Shown here: in pieces, positions 8,301 through 14,284 of the stretch
Position numbering within the stretch: position 1 is the first letter of the stretch
Layout of the letters: every line of letters begins with the position of its first letter
Assembly (NCBI GenBank): GCA_964390645.1
Contig: CAYMLL010000179.1
Location: 1 to 15,674, forward strand
DNA: 15,674 nt
Reading direction: 5' to 3'
Source: CAYMLL01 sp964390645
GTDB lineage: Bacteria > Planctomycetota > UBA8108
The notes under the pieces: model-generated
Told to the model about the DNA's origin: nothing
What the model saw: the letters and a program-made list of their open reading frames with translations, nothing else
The model's database searches: none
Program-made: the position numbers and the translations under genes

Positions 8301-8329
8301 CGCGCGACGTCGTCCGTCGATCGATCCAT
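5327..8329 (-). CDS. S41 carboxyl-terminal processing peptidase with long C-terminal extension
   Basis: The 1000-residue product starts at the second of two adjacent ATGs (8329), five bases after AGGAG (8335-8339); the first, at 8332, is only two bases away. A short cytoplasmic tail precedes one membrane segment (about 35-60), so the enzyme should face the periplasm. A PDZ domain spans about 201-280 and binds substrate C-termini. The S41 core spans about 324-487: LVLDLRGNSGGLL, then SASGAE with catalytic Ser425, then FGKGSVQQ with catalytic Lys450. Their 25-residue spacing matches Prc/CtpA. After a variable linker come about 370 residues that look like three beta-sandwich units (about 633-727, 749-875, 892-993), CARDB-like in style, ending in a basic tail. 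Ctp enzymes are usually 400-700 residues, so this is a large member; some myxobacterial S41 peptidases are similarly built. Its target is unknown. Confidence 0.92.
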   Translation of the reverse strand: MDRSTDDVARHQNTEPEPVHDSASDVEGRRMLRRRLGLLRGILLLGSSFCLLVAFFLFAGPSPAQNRADGDEPDFPFLFRSIDRRLQESYLDLDRVDPEPLLRKALSALESAADEIYVEDTGPANPFVPVHVGDKTQVFALKKGMKREQAVRLLESVFEFLQLYYHGDRSLNELRYAAANGYLSGIDPHTLVFTPKGFEEFEVHIKGEIFGVGMLVGTNDHGRLEVKQVIKETPAYKAGFKRGDLIAKIDDESTINMSVNEAVKKIRGPRQTAVTLTVKREVDKDGEKTTDTIPISVKRDRVEIKSVGSKLITGQDNGDSPWKGGVGYIKCNNFDQNTFPSLRRELNALRRDNGDKPLAGLVLDLRGNSGGLLTQAIKMANAFLTEGEIVGTASKNAKPQYNHARAIGTEPEYPIIVLADEGSASGAEIVIGALQKNNRALVIGTRTFGKGSVQQLQALPNDAQLKITVSEYLLPGEVSIQETGVVPDIETNAVYLGKSYVDLFPDEATPTERDYEAHLVSKYKTHEEPRMSMKYLWKSSEDDDGSGEERRTLHERFISGELEPEKDALVRVALRLLTLAEKPFSPRQLLTREKENLEALGASVYDEIVDRLATLDVDWSAGPPSDTTAEAPDLDLTLTHEHVEEPSTDKDDPVPINTLVVKARLTNNGKQAVFRIKGLTRSEYFAFEEKELLFGKIRPGQTIEREVKIRLPYYPRAMSSVISLDVSGPDEKHLASRDEEIVVEGRQRPSFAYTARLLEDSGEEITRLGAEVHARLALTITNVGESKAHKGIAILRNKSGRRVFLEKGRIEFENLEADASTEIEFAFATRDSPDPASSAPKRKRATADSPEGFEFDLVIVDSYSSATLSRTIDISGPGKDGEDFPNGRKFRAPTIEMALLSTDTTEEVSVTESDSVDVKAKVTSTSESFQTWSTTLALTPKTRNPDKFFFDESRGRGGVEFRTPVELADGMNLVTVTAKDRDGIESRRSLMIRKRKAGLP

Positions 8330-8682
8330 CATCTCTCCTTTTGAGCGCGCTTCTCGAGGCGCCAGAGCCGCCAGCGCGAGTTTCCGGCAACGAACGGATG
8401 TCTCCACCGTACAACAGGTTACCACAATCGACGGAACCCCGCAACGGGAGGTGGTCGACGGCCTCTCGGCCGCGGTGGAGCGCGGTCGGACAGACGGCGG
8501 CCTGACCTTATTGTCGGGGTAAACATCGGGGAACGCAACGCGGCGCACGGGGAAAGCTCACGCGTCGTCGTCCTCGACGCCGTTCGGTCTCTTCCCCGCC
8601 GTCGGACACGCCTCCCCGCTTGTCCAGCGGGGCTCTTCGCCTCCGGAGAGGACTTCCCCGCTCTCCGGTAGCGTCCTTCGCC
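8330..8682. other. Intergenic region upstream of the S41 gene and downstream of the kinase
   Basis: About 350 bases with no supported gene. The right part holds two hairpins beyond the kinase stop. The left part must hold the S41 gene promoter on the minus strand. The best candidate I see, TTGCGG then 17 bases then TAACCT, has only three consensus matches per box, so I do not call it. Confidence 0.4.
8614..8668 (-). terminator. Two hairpins downstream of the sugar kinase
   Basis: Two separate perfect inverted repeats lie in tandem: ccggagag (8643-8650) with ctctccgg (8661-8668) around a 10-base loop, and ccccgct (8614-8620) with agcgggg (8626-8632) around a 5-base loop. The first starts 15 bases past the kinase stop codon. 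Neither is followed by a T tract on the minus strand, so they may be transcript-stabilising or Rho-linked structures rather than classic terminators. Confidence 0.4.
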
Positions 8683-10362
8683 TCAACCCCGCGCCCGTCC
8701 CTGAACCTCCAGCAGCGCCTTCATCACCCCGCTCACGTCCGCCTCCTGACGCACCCCGCCGAACGCGTCGTGCAGCTTCCGGTAGAGCCCGAAGAGCTCG
8801 TCGTAGACTCTCGCGCGATGCGCGTCCGGTCGGCACTCCGTCTCCTCCATCCCGCTCATCGCGTCCTGCGCGGCGCGCACGCTGTCGTGGGCACCGCAGG
8901 CGACGGCTCCGAAGACCGCTGCTCCGAGCGCGCAGGTTTGCGGCGAGCGTGAGAGCTTCAAGGGACGCTTCCAGACGTCGGCGTAGATGTCGAGCAGCAG
9001 CGGGTTCTTTCGCGCGATTCCGCCGCAGAGCACGACCTCGTCCACGGCCACGCCGCTGGCCTCGATGCGCTCCAGGATGATCCGGGCGCCGAAGGCGGTC
9101 GACTCGAGCAGCGCCCGGTAGACCTCGTCGGGCGTGGTTCGCAGGGTCTGCCCGACGAGGCAGCCCGTCAGCAGCGGATCCTGCAGGATGCTGCGGTTGC
9201 CGTTGTTCCAGTCGAGCGCCAGCAGCCCGCTCTCTCCCGGTCGGCGCGCGGCGCAGCGTCGTGTCAGCTCGTCGTGGTCGAGGCCGGCCGGCTTCGCGAA
9301 CTGCCGCACGAACCAACCGAAGATGTCGCCGACCGCCGACTGCCCCGCCTCGATGCCCCAGTGGCCGGGGAGGATGGAGCCCTGTACGACGCCGCTGAGC
9401 CCGTCGATCTCGCCGAGGGGCGTGGCGTCGAGCGGGTGAACTGTCATGTCGCAAGCGCTCGTGCCGACGATCTTCACGAGCCTGCCGGGACGGACACCCG
9501 CACCGACCGCGCCGACGTGCGCGTCGATCGCGGCCACGGAGACCGGGGTCCCCACGCGCAAGCCCAGCCGTCGCGCCCACTCCTCGCAGAGGACTCCTGC
9601 AGCGTGGCCCGCGGGAACCGCGCGCTCGAAGAGCCGTCCTTCGCACCAGGCGCCGAGTCGTGGATCGAGCTGCTCGAGGAACGAGCGGGGCGGCAGCCCG
9701 TGTCGGTCGTGGTAGAAGCCCTTGTGCCCCGCAGCGCAGACGCCGCGCGGCAGCGATCTCGGATCCTCGTTGCCGGTCAGGAACGCCGTGATCCAGTCGC
9801 CGCACTCGACCCAGTCCGCCGCGGCGTCGAGCACATCCGGCGCGACGCGCAGGCACCGCAGGAGCTTGGCGAAGAACCACTCGCTCGAGTAGGAGCCGCC
9901 GCAACGGGCGAGATGCTCCGGCAGCTCACGGGACGCCAGCTCGGTGATCTCCTCGGCCTCGGCATGTGCGGTGTGGTCCTTCCACAGCCATGCCATCGCA
10001 TCGGGGCGCTCGCGAAAGGCCGGGTTGTCAGCCAGCGCGCGGCAGCGCGTGTCGACCGGCAGTGGCGTGCTCGCGGTCGCATCGATTCCGATGCCGACGA
10101 CCTTGCGGCCGTCCACGCGCGCGCCCGACTCGTCGGTCGCTTCGAGGGCCGCGGCCACCGCGGTCTCGGTGGCGGACTGCCAGTCGACCGGCAGCTGCCG
10201 CGCCAGGTGTGGATTCCTGTCGTCGGCGATGATCCCGGCTTCGCCGTGGGCAAACGGCGCGACACCCGCGCCGACCTCGAGTCCCGTGTCGACATCGACG
10301 AGGAGAGCGCGGGCGCTCGTGGTGCCGAAATCGAGTCCGAGGCTGTAGCGGGGAGCGCTCAT
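8683..10362 (-). CDS. araB: Ribulokinase-like FGGY sugar kinase
   Basis: The 559-residue product has the length of bacterial AraB and its motifs: the phosphate-binding DFGTTSARALLVD (11-23), WKDH (127-130), AIDAH with the probable catalytic base Asp280, KIVGTSACDM (297-306), GIEAGQSAVGDIFGW (336-350), LDWNNGNRS (383-391), and the C-terminal adenosine-binding part with STAFGARIILERI and LCGGIARKNP. Known AraB proteins phosphorylate L-ribulose, and often other ribuloses or ribitol, with ATP in the cytoplasm. The ATG at 10362 is where the family normally begins; the ribosome binding site is weak (aaagtga). No araA, araD or araC is next to it, so the in vivo sugar is less certain than the family. 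It is divergent from the polyferredoxin gene. Confidence 0.87.
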   Translation of the reverse strand: MSAPRYSLGLDFGTTSARALLVDVDTGLEVGAGVAPFAHGEAGIIADDRNPHLARQLPVDWQSATETAVAAALEATDESGARVDGRKVVGIGIDATASTPLPVDTRCRALADNPAFRERPDAMAWLWKDHTAHAEAEEITELASRELPEHLARCGGSYSSEWFFAKLLRCLRVAPDVLDAAADWVECGDWITAFLTGNEDPRSLPRGVCAAGHKGFYHDRHGLPPRSFLEQLDPRLGAWCEGRLFERAVPAGHAAGVLCEEWARRLGLRVGTPVSVAAIDAHVGAVGAGVRPGRLVKIVGTSACDMTVHPLDATPLGEIDGLSGVVQGSILPGHWGIEAGQSAVGDIFGWFVRQFAKPAGLDHDELTRRCAARRPGESGLLALDWNNGNRSILQDPLLTGCLVGQTLRTTPDEVYRALLESTAFGARIILERIEASGVAVDEVVLCGGIARKNPLLLDIYADVWKRPLKLSRSPQTCALGAAVFGAVACGAHDSVRAAQDAMSGMEETECRPDAHRARVYDELFGLYRKLHDAFGGVRQEADVSGVMKALLEVQGRARG

Positions 10363-10419
10363 GGTCACTTTGATCGAGCGGGGGTGAAGAGTGATGTTCT
10401 CCGGCTCCGACGAGTACGG

Positions 10420-10425
10420 TATGAT
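10420..10425 (+). promoter_or_regulatory. Candidate -10 box for the polyferredoxin gene
   Basis: TATGAT matches the -10 consensus at five of six positions, with a 17-base spacer to a weak TTCTCC -35 (10397-10402). It lies 62 bases before the ATG at 10488, inside the 125-base divergent region between the polyferredoxin and kinase genes. Confidence 0.35.
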
Positions 10426-10487
10426 GCCGGGTGCCGTCCGGTGTCTCAAGACGCATACGCCACGGCCCGGCGGAAACAGGATCGTTG

Positions 10488-11246
10488 ATGAGCGACTCCG
10501 AGAAGAAAGAGGGAGACCAGGGCGACCAGGGACGCGTTCACCGTCGGGGTTTCTTCGTGGAGGGCCTTCGGAACATCCTCAAGCCGATCGCCCACATGGC
10601 GGAGAGGCGGCTCGACAAGGTCGGACTGCCGGACTGGGAGGAGTACCAGCGCACGCGGAAGACGGACGCGGGCGGGAGCTCGGATCCGATTCCAGGAGTC
10701 CCCCTTCCCGATCGCCCCGTGCTCCGACCACCCGGCGCCCTCGACGAGGAGGCCTTCCTCGACACCTGTCTGACGAGCGGCCAGTGCGTCAGCTCCTGTC
10801 CCGTCAACGCGATCAAGTGGGCGATTGACGAGGATCCGCGCCGCGAGGGCAAACCGTTCATCGATCCGCAGGATCAGGCCTGCGTCGTTTGCGAGGACCT
10901 CTCGTGCATGCAGGCGTGTCCGAGCGGCGCACTCGTGCCGATCGCCAAGGAGTCGATTCGCATGGGCCTGGCGGTGCTCGACGAATCCGTCTGCGTGCGC
11001 GTGCAAGGCGAGGACTGTCAGATCTGCGTCGACAAGTGCCCGCTCGGAGCGGACGCGATTAGCATCGCGTACTACGCCAGCCCGATCGAGGTTCACGAGG
11101 ACGGCTGTGTCGGCTGTGGGGTCTGCGAGATGTACTGCCCGACGGAGCCGCGTGCGATCGTCGTCAAGTCCTTTGACGTGCTCGCGGCGGAGGAGGAGCA
11201 GCGACCGGACGACGACGTCGACGGCTCGTACCTGCCGCTGGACTGA
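10488..11246 (+). CDS. NapG/MauM-like polyferredoxin with one cluster Cys replaced by Ser
   Basis: The 252-residue product starts at ATG 10488, with AGGA about seven bases upstream; an in-frame GTG at 10431 is less likely. It has four 4Fe-4S motifs: I at Cys94, Ser97, Cys100, Cys104; II at Cys132, 135, 140, 144 (in CVVCEDLSCMQACPSGAL, very NapG-like); III at Cys169, 177, 180, 184; IV at Cys207, 210, 213, 217. NapG and MauM proteins pass electrons from quinol-linked membrane partners to periplasmic enzymes. An RRGFF sequence at 19-23 recalls the twin-arginine signal of NapG, but no clear hydrophobic signal core follows, so export is uncertain. No NapH-like membrane partner or reductase is adjacent. 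The AGC codon for Ser97 differs from TGC by one base. The tail after 233 is acidic. Confidence 0.85.
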   Translation: MSDSEKKEGDQGDQGRVHRRGFFVEGLRNILKPIAHMAERRLDKVGLPDWEEYQRTRKTDAGGSSDPIPGVPLPDRPVLRPPGALDEEAFLDTCLTSGQCVSSCPVNAIKWAIDEDPRREGKPFIDPQDQACVVCEDLSCMQACPSGALVPIAKESIRMGLAVLDESVCVRVQGEDCQICVDKCPLGADAISIAYYASPIEVHEDGCVGCGVCEMYCPTEPRAIVVKSFDVLAAEEEQRPDDDVDGSYLPLD

Positions 11247-11273
11247 CGCGCTGGACTGACGCGCTGGACTGGC
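11236..11273. repeat. 13-bp direct repeat spanning the polyferredoxin stop codon
   Basis: The unit cgctggactgacg occurs at 11236-11248 and 11249-11261, with a nearly complete third copy (cgctggactgg) from 11262. The first copy holds the last Leu-Asp-stop codons. Because the unit is not a multiple of three, the copies after the stop are in other frames and do not lengthen the protein. Confidence 0.9.
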
Positions 11274-11313
11274 CCGTGGATTATCGGGAGGCTCGTGGAT
11301 CGTCCGGAGGCCG

Positions 11314-12342
11314 TCAAGCGATCTCGTTGACGGTCGTCGTCCTGGTGCTGGCCCTGTCCTTGCGCTGCTCGTAGACATGGAAGCCGACGACCAGCGCCGC
11401 TCCGAGCAGCGTCGTGAGGATCGTCAAGGCCACCGTGTCGTCGAGGGCCGAGGGCCAGACGTGAGCGAGGTCGATGAGCTCGTCGCCGACCAGCTTGCGC
11501 TCCTTGAACGGCCAGAGTCCCCAGAGCGACCCGATCATCAGGCCGGTCAGGAAGGCCATCGTCGGGGAGTAGAAGCGCTTCAGGAGAAAGTCCAGCAGCT
11601 TGACGAAGACCGAGAGCCCCAGCAGGCAGCCCACGCCGAAAGCGCCCAGCGCGAGCACGTCGACGTCGACCACAGCGCTGAGCACCGTCGTGTAGGCGCC
11701 GAAGAGCAGCAGCAGGAAGGAGCCGCTGACGCCGGGCAGGATCATGGCGGAGATCGCGACCGCGCCGACCACGAAGAGGAAGCCGAGGTTCCGGATCGAG
11801 TGGTCGGGGACGTACTCCAGCGTCGTCTCGACGGACGTGGCTTCGAGCTCGAGCTTCCGCTCCTTGGCGGCCACACGCTGCTCGCCGCTCATCGACGTCG
11901 AGATCGCGAGGATGAGCGCGATCGCCGCAACGGCGCTGACGAGCTCCTGCCAGGACTTCCGGCGCAGGAGCGTGTACGGCACGATCACCGAGGCCGCGAC
12001 GAGGCCGAAGAAGAAGCCGAAGGTCGGATCCGGATGCTCGCGAAGGAGAGACAGCAGGATCCAGCTGGCGCCGACGACCGCGCCGATCGCACCGAGGACG
12101 AGCAGCAGCAGAAATCCGCCGTCGTACTTTCGCCACGTCGACACGAGAGTCTCGCGGCGTGACGGACCGACCACGCAGGTCTTCAGCTCGACGAGTGTGC
12201 CGACGCCGAAGCGGCTCGCCGCGGAGATCAGGCGATCGTAGATACCGAGGACGAGAGCCATCGTGCCACCGCTCACACCGGGGATGATGTTCGCGAGCCC
12301 GATGACAACGCCTTTGAGGAGGAGCGAGATCGTGTTGCGCAA
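11314..12342 (-). CDS. DUF368 membrane protein (PopT-type polyprenyl-phosphate transporter family)
   Basis: The 342-residue product begins at a TTG codon (12342), seven bases after a good GAGAGGA ribosome binding site (12350-12356). The family signature is clear: GLANIIPGVSGGTMALVLGI (15-34) and a second, related half ISAMILPGVSGSFLLLLFGA (197-216), the internal duplication of DUF368, with many hydrophobic helices across the chain. DUF368 proteins (PopT) are reported to flip undecaprenyl phosphate back across the membrane so the lipid carrier can be reused for peptidoglycan and other envelope polymers. A hydrophilic, Glu/Lys-rich stretch at about 152-182 separates the two halves and makes the protein somewhat longer than I would expect. 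The gene is 48 bases after pdxT on the same strand and converges with the polyferredoxin gene. Confidence 0.9.
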   Translation of the reverse strand: MRNTISLLLKGVVIGLANIIPGVSGGTMALVLGIYDRLISAASRFGVGTLVELKTCVVGPSRRETLVSTWRKYDGGFLLLLVLGAIGAVVGASWILLSLLREHPDPTFGFFFGLVAASVIVPYTLLRRKSWQELVSAVAAIALILAISTSMSGEQRVAAKERKLELEATSVETTLEYVPDHSIRNLGFLFVVGAVAISAMILPGVSGSFLLLLFGAYTTVLSAVVDVDVLALGAFGVGCLLGLSVFVKLLDFLLKRFYSPTMAFLTGLMIGSLWGLWPFKERKLVGDELIDLAHVWPSALDDTVALTILTTLLGAALVVGFHVYEQRKDRASTRTTTVNEIA

Positions 12343-12349
12343 GGCCAGG

Positions 12350-12356
12350 TCCTCTC
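12350..12356 (-). promoter_or_regulatory. Ribosome binding site that supports a TTG start
   Basis: GAGAGGA on the minus strand, seven bases before TTG at 12340-12342. No in-frame ATG fits better: the family's conserved N-terminal helix begins only a few residues after this TTG. Confidence 0.7.
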
Positions 12357-12390
12357 GCGGTCAAGCCGGGTCTACCTTCTCCTTATTCGG

Positions 12391-13080
12391 TCACGTCGAG
12401 CCGGAACTTGTCAGCCGCTCGTCGCTCGGGGCCTCGATCGGGACGCGGCTCCCCGGGGTTTCGGTACCCGGGGGATCGATACCGCAGAGGTCGAGGAAGT
12501 ACCGGTGGACACGCGTGTCGTCCGTCAACTCCGGATGGAACGTCGCCAGGAGGCAGCTGCCGGCGCGGATCAGCACCGGCGATCCGTCGTGTTCCGCGAG
12601 CACCTCGACGCCGCTTCTCCCGGGACGCGCCGCGAGCTTGGGTGCGCGGATGAAGACGCCGTGGAACGGGCGTTCGAAGGGCGCGAGGTCGAGCTCCGCG
12701 GTGAAGCTGTCGATTTGCGTCCCGTAGGCGTTGCGGTACGTGTCGACCTCGACGATCCGCAATCGCTCCGGCGGCCCGTCGCCGTGACCGAGGAGCACCG
12801 CCCCGGCGCAGGTCCCGAGAACCGGCAGCCCGTCGCGGCCGAGCTCGCGAACCCTATCGAAGAGCCCGGAACGCTTCGCGAGCTTCTCCATCGTCGTCGA
12901 CTCGCCACCGGGAATCACCAGCGCGGCGATTCCCTGGAGGTCGTCGACCTTGCGGACCTCGCGCGTCGCTACGCCCAGACGCTCGATGGATCGTCGGTGC
13001 AGGGAAAACGAGCCTTGCAGCGCGATCACTCCGACGACCTCGCACGGGCGTGTGCTGTCAGCACCGGTCGGGCTCGTCAT
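12391..13080 (-). CDS. pdxT: PdxT, glutaminase subunit of pyridoxal 5'-phosphate synthase
   Basis: The 229-residue product is a class I glutamine amidotransferase of the PdxT type. It shows GVIALQGSFSLH (17-28), the PGGESTT oxyanion loop (57-63), the nucleophile elbow GTCAG with Cys91, RNAYGTQIDSF (116-126) and the FHPELT triad end with His182 and Glu184. It releases ammonia from glutamine and passes it to PdxS for making PLP from ribose 5-phosphate and glyceraldehyde 3-phosphate in the cytoplasm. The start ATG is seven bases after the pdxS stop, with GGTGAG just upstream, so the two are almost surely co-transcribed. A Pro/Ser-rich tail after about 200 goes beyond the usual 190-200 residue family length. 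Confidence 0.96.
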   Translation of the reverse strand: MTSPTGADSTRPCEVVGVIALQGSFSLHRRSIERLGVATREVRKVDDLQGIAALVIPGGESTTMEKLAKRSGLFDRVRELGRDGLPVLGTCAGAVLLGHGDGPPERLRIVEVDTYRNAYGTQIDSFTAELDLAPFERPFHGVFIRAPKLAARPGRSGVEVLAEHDGSPVLIRAGSCLLATFHPELTDDTRVHRYFLDLCGIDPPGTETPGSRVPIEAPSDERLTSSGST

Positions 13081-13087
13081 CGGCGGC

Positions 13088-13975
13088 TCACCAGCCTCGG
13101 TTCTGCAGCCGCTCCTCGTCGGGCATGTCGGCCGCGCTGACGCCGACCATCGCCACCTGCACCGCCTCGGAGATCCGTGCGAGCTCAGCGGGGTCGGCGT
13201 GGTGTGTGACGGCCTGCACGATCGACTCGGCCACCTGTCGCTGCTCCCCGGGGTCGTCGCTCGACTTGAAGATGCCCGAGCCGACGAAGACGGCCTCCGC
13301 GCCGAGCTGCATCATCAGGGCGGCGTCCGCCGGCGTCGCGATGCCGCCCGCCGCGAAGTTCGGTACGGGCAGCCGGCCGGTCTGCGAGACCTGCTTGACG
13401 AGGTCATGGGGAGCGCCGAGCTCCTTGGCGGCGGTCATCAGCTCCTCGGGACCCATCTGCGTCAGGGCACCCATCTGCTTACGAATCTTGCGCAGGTGGG
13501 TGACCGCGTGGACCACGTCGCCGGTGCCCGCTTCGCCCTTGGTCCGGATCATCGCCGCGCCCTCGCCGATGCGCCGGAGTGCTTCGCCGAGATCGCGAGC
13601 GCCGCAGACCATCGGCGCGGCGAAGGGATGTTTGTCGATGTGAAACCTCTCGTCCGCCGGAGTCAGCACTTCGCTCTCGTCGATGAAGTCGATCCCGATG
13701 GCCTCGAGGATACGCGCCTCGACGAAGTGGCCGATGCGGGCCTTTGCCATCACCGGGATCGACACCGTCTCCCGGATCTCGCGGATCCTGGAGATCGGCG
13801 CCATGCGGGCGATTCCGCCGTCGCGACGGATGTCCGCCGGCACGCGCTCCAGCGCCATGACCGCCGCCGCTCCGGCCTCCTCCGCGACGCTCGCCTGCTC
13901 CGCGGTGGTGACGTCCATGATCACTCCGCCGATGAGCATGCGAGCGAGTCCGACCTTCTCTTCCCAGTTCTTCAT
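13088..13975 (-). CDS. pdxS: PdxS, synthase subunit of pyridoxal 5'-phosphate synthase
   Basis: The 295-residue product is a full-length PdxS (family about 290-300). The signature MLIGGVIMDV with Asp21 is present, followed by EEAGAAAVMALERVPADIR, Lys78 in VMAKARIGH and Lys146 in RTKGEAGTG. These match B. subtilis Asp24, Lys81 and Lys149, the two Schiff-base lysines, with a constant offset of three. It forms a dodecameric barrel that condenses ribose 5-phosphate, glyceraldehyde 3-phosphate and PdxT-derived ammonia into PLP. The ATG at 13975 is chosen because MKNWEEKVGLARML aligns with the family's start; the frame is open further upstream but that sequence is Arg/Thr-rich and overlaps fdhD. 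The ribosome binding site is weak. The fdhD stop is 82 bases upstream on the same strand. Confidence 0.97.
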   Translation of the reverse strand: MKNWEEKVGLARMLIGGVIMDVTTAEQASVAEEAGAAAVMALERVPADIRRDGGIARMAPISRIREIRETVSIPVMAKARIGHFVEARILEAIGIDFIDESEVLTPADERFHIDKHPFAAPMVCGARDLGEALRRIGEGAAMIRTKGEAGTGDVVHAVTHLRKIRKQMGALTQMGPEELMTAAKELGAPHDLVKQVSQTGRLPVPNFAAGGIATPADAALMMQLGAEAVFVGSGIFKSSDDPGEQRQVAESIVQAVTHHADPAELARISEAVQVAMVGVSAADMPDEERLQNRGW

Positions 13976-14057
13976 GGGCTTTACGGGTCCCGATCGTGTT
14001 TTCGGGGTGAAGCGAGCGAGCGTCCAGGTGACGACGAAGGATTGTCGAAGCTCGCTG

Positions 14058-14270
14058 TCAGGATTGCAACGGGGTTTCCGGCCCGCGGTGGTCGAGTGTC
14101 TCGGACGTCGCGTGTCCCGGGTGTCCGGTTCCGGCGACCGCAGCTCGTATGCCCTGACGGCCGTCCTGCAGATGTCCGCCGTCCACGTAGACCGTGAAGC
14201 GGCCGTCACGCACGAAACCGGCGAGACTCATTCCGACGCGCTCGGCCAGCTCGATCGCGCTGTCGCGCAG
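14058..14270 (-). CDS. fdhD: FdhD, C-terminal part (beyond the assembly gap)
   Basis: Directly left of the Ns the minus strand is open for 70 codons to a TGA at 14058-14060. The translation begins LRDSAIELAERVGMSLAGFV, then RDGRFTVYVDGGHL. This is the conserved end of FdhD (family pattern: SLAxELAExxGxTLxGFxRxGRFxVY). It is therefore the missing end of the gene on the other side of the gap. After about residue 35 of this piece the tail is Gly/His/Thr-rich and longer than usual. As the Ns are placed, the two parts are out of frame by two bases, which means little because the gap length is nominal. Confidence 0.85.
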   Translation of the reverse strand: MRDSAIELAERVGMSLAGFVRDGRFTVYVDGGHLQDGRQGIRAAVAGTGHPGHATSETLDHRGPETPLQS

Positions 14271-14280
14271 NNNNNNNNNN
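14271..14280. other. Assembly gap (10 N) inside fdhD
   Basis: Ten Ns between the two recognisable parts of fdhD. From family alignment only a handful of residues should be missing, so the true gap is probably short. Confidence 0.99.
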
Positions 14281-14284
14281 GGGT

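Noticed and set aside
9274..10488. A 404-codon plus-strand open frame and a 448-codon alternative minus frame (8558-9904) over the kinase
   Set aside because: Both are shadows of the ribulokinase-like gene, which has all FGGY motifs in its own frame.
11093..12364. A 423-codon minus-strand frame over the DUF368 gene
   Set aside because: It is Arg/Ala-rich without membrane helices, while the other frame encodes a clear DUF368 protein.
12950..14197. A 415-codon plus-strand frame across pdxT and pdxS
   Set aside because: It lies opposite two strongly recognised genes and has no motif of its own.
13976..14209. N-terminal extension of PdxS upstream of 13975
   Set aside because: The extra residues are not PdxS-like and overlap the C-terminal coding part of fdhD in another frame.
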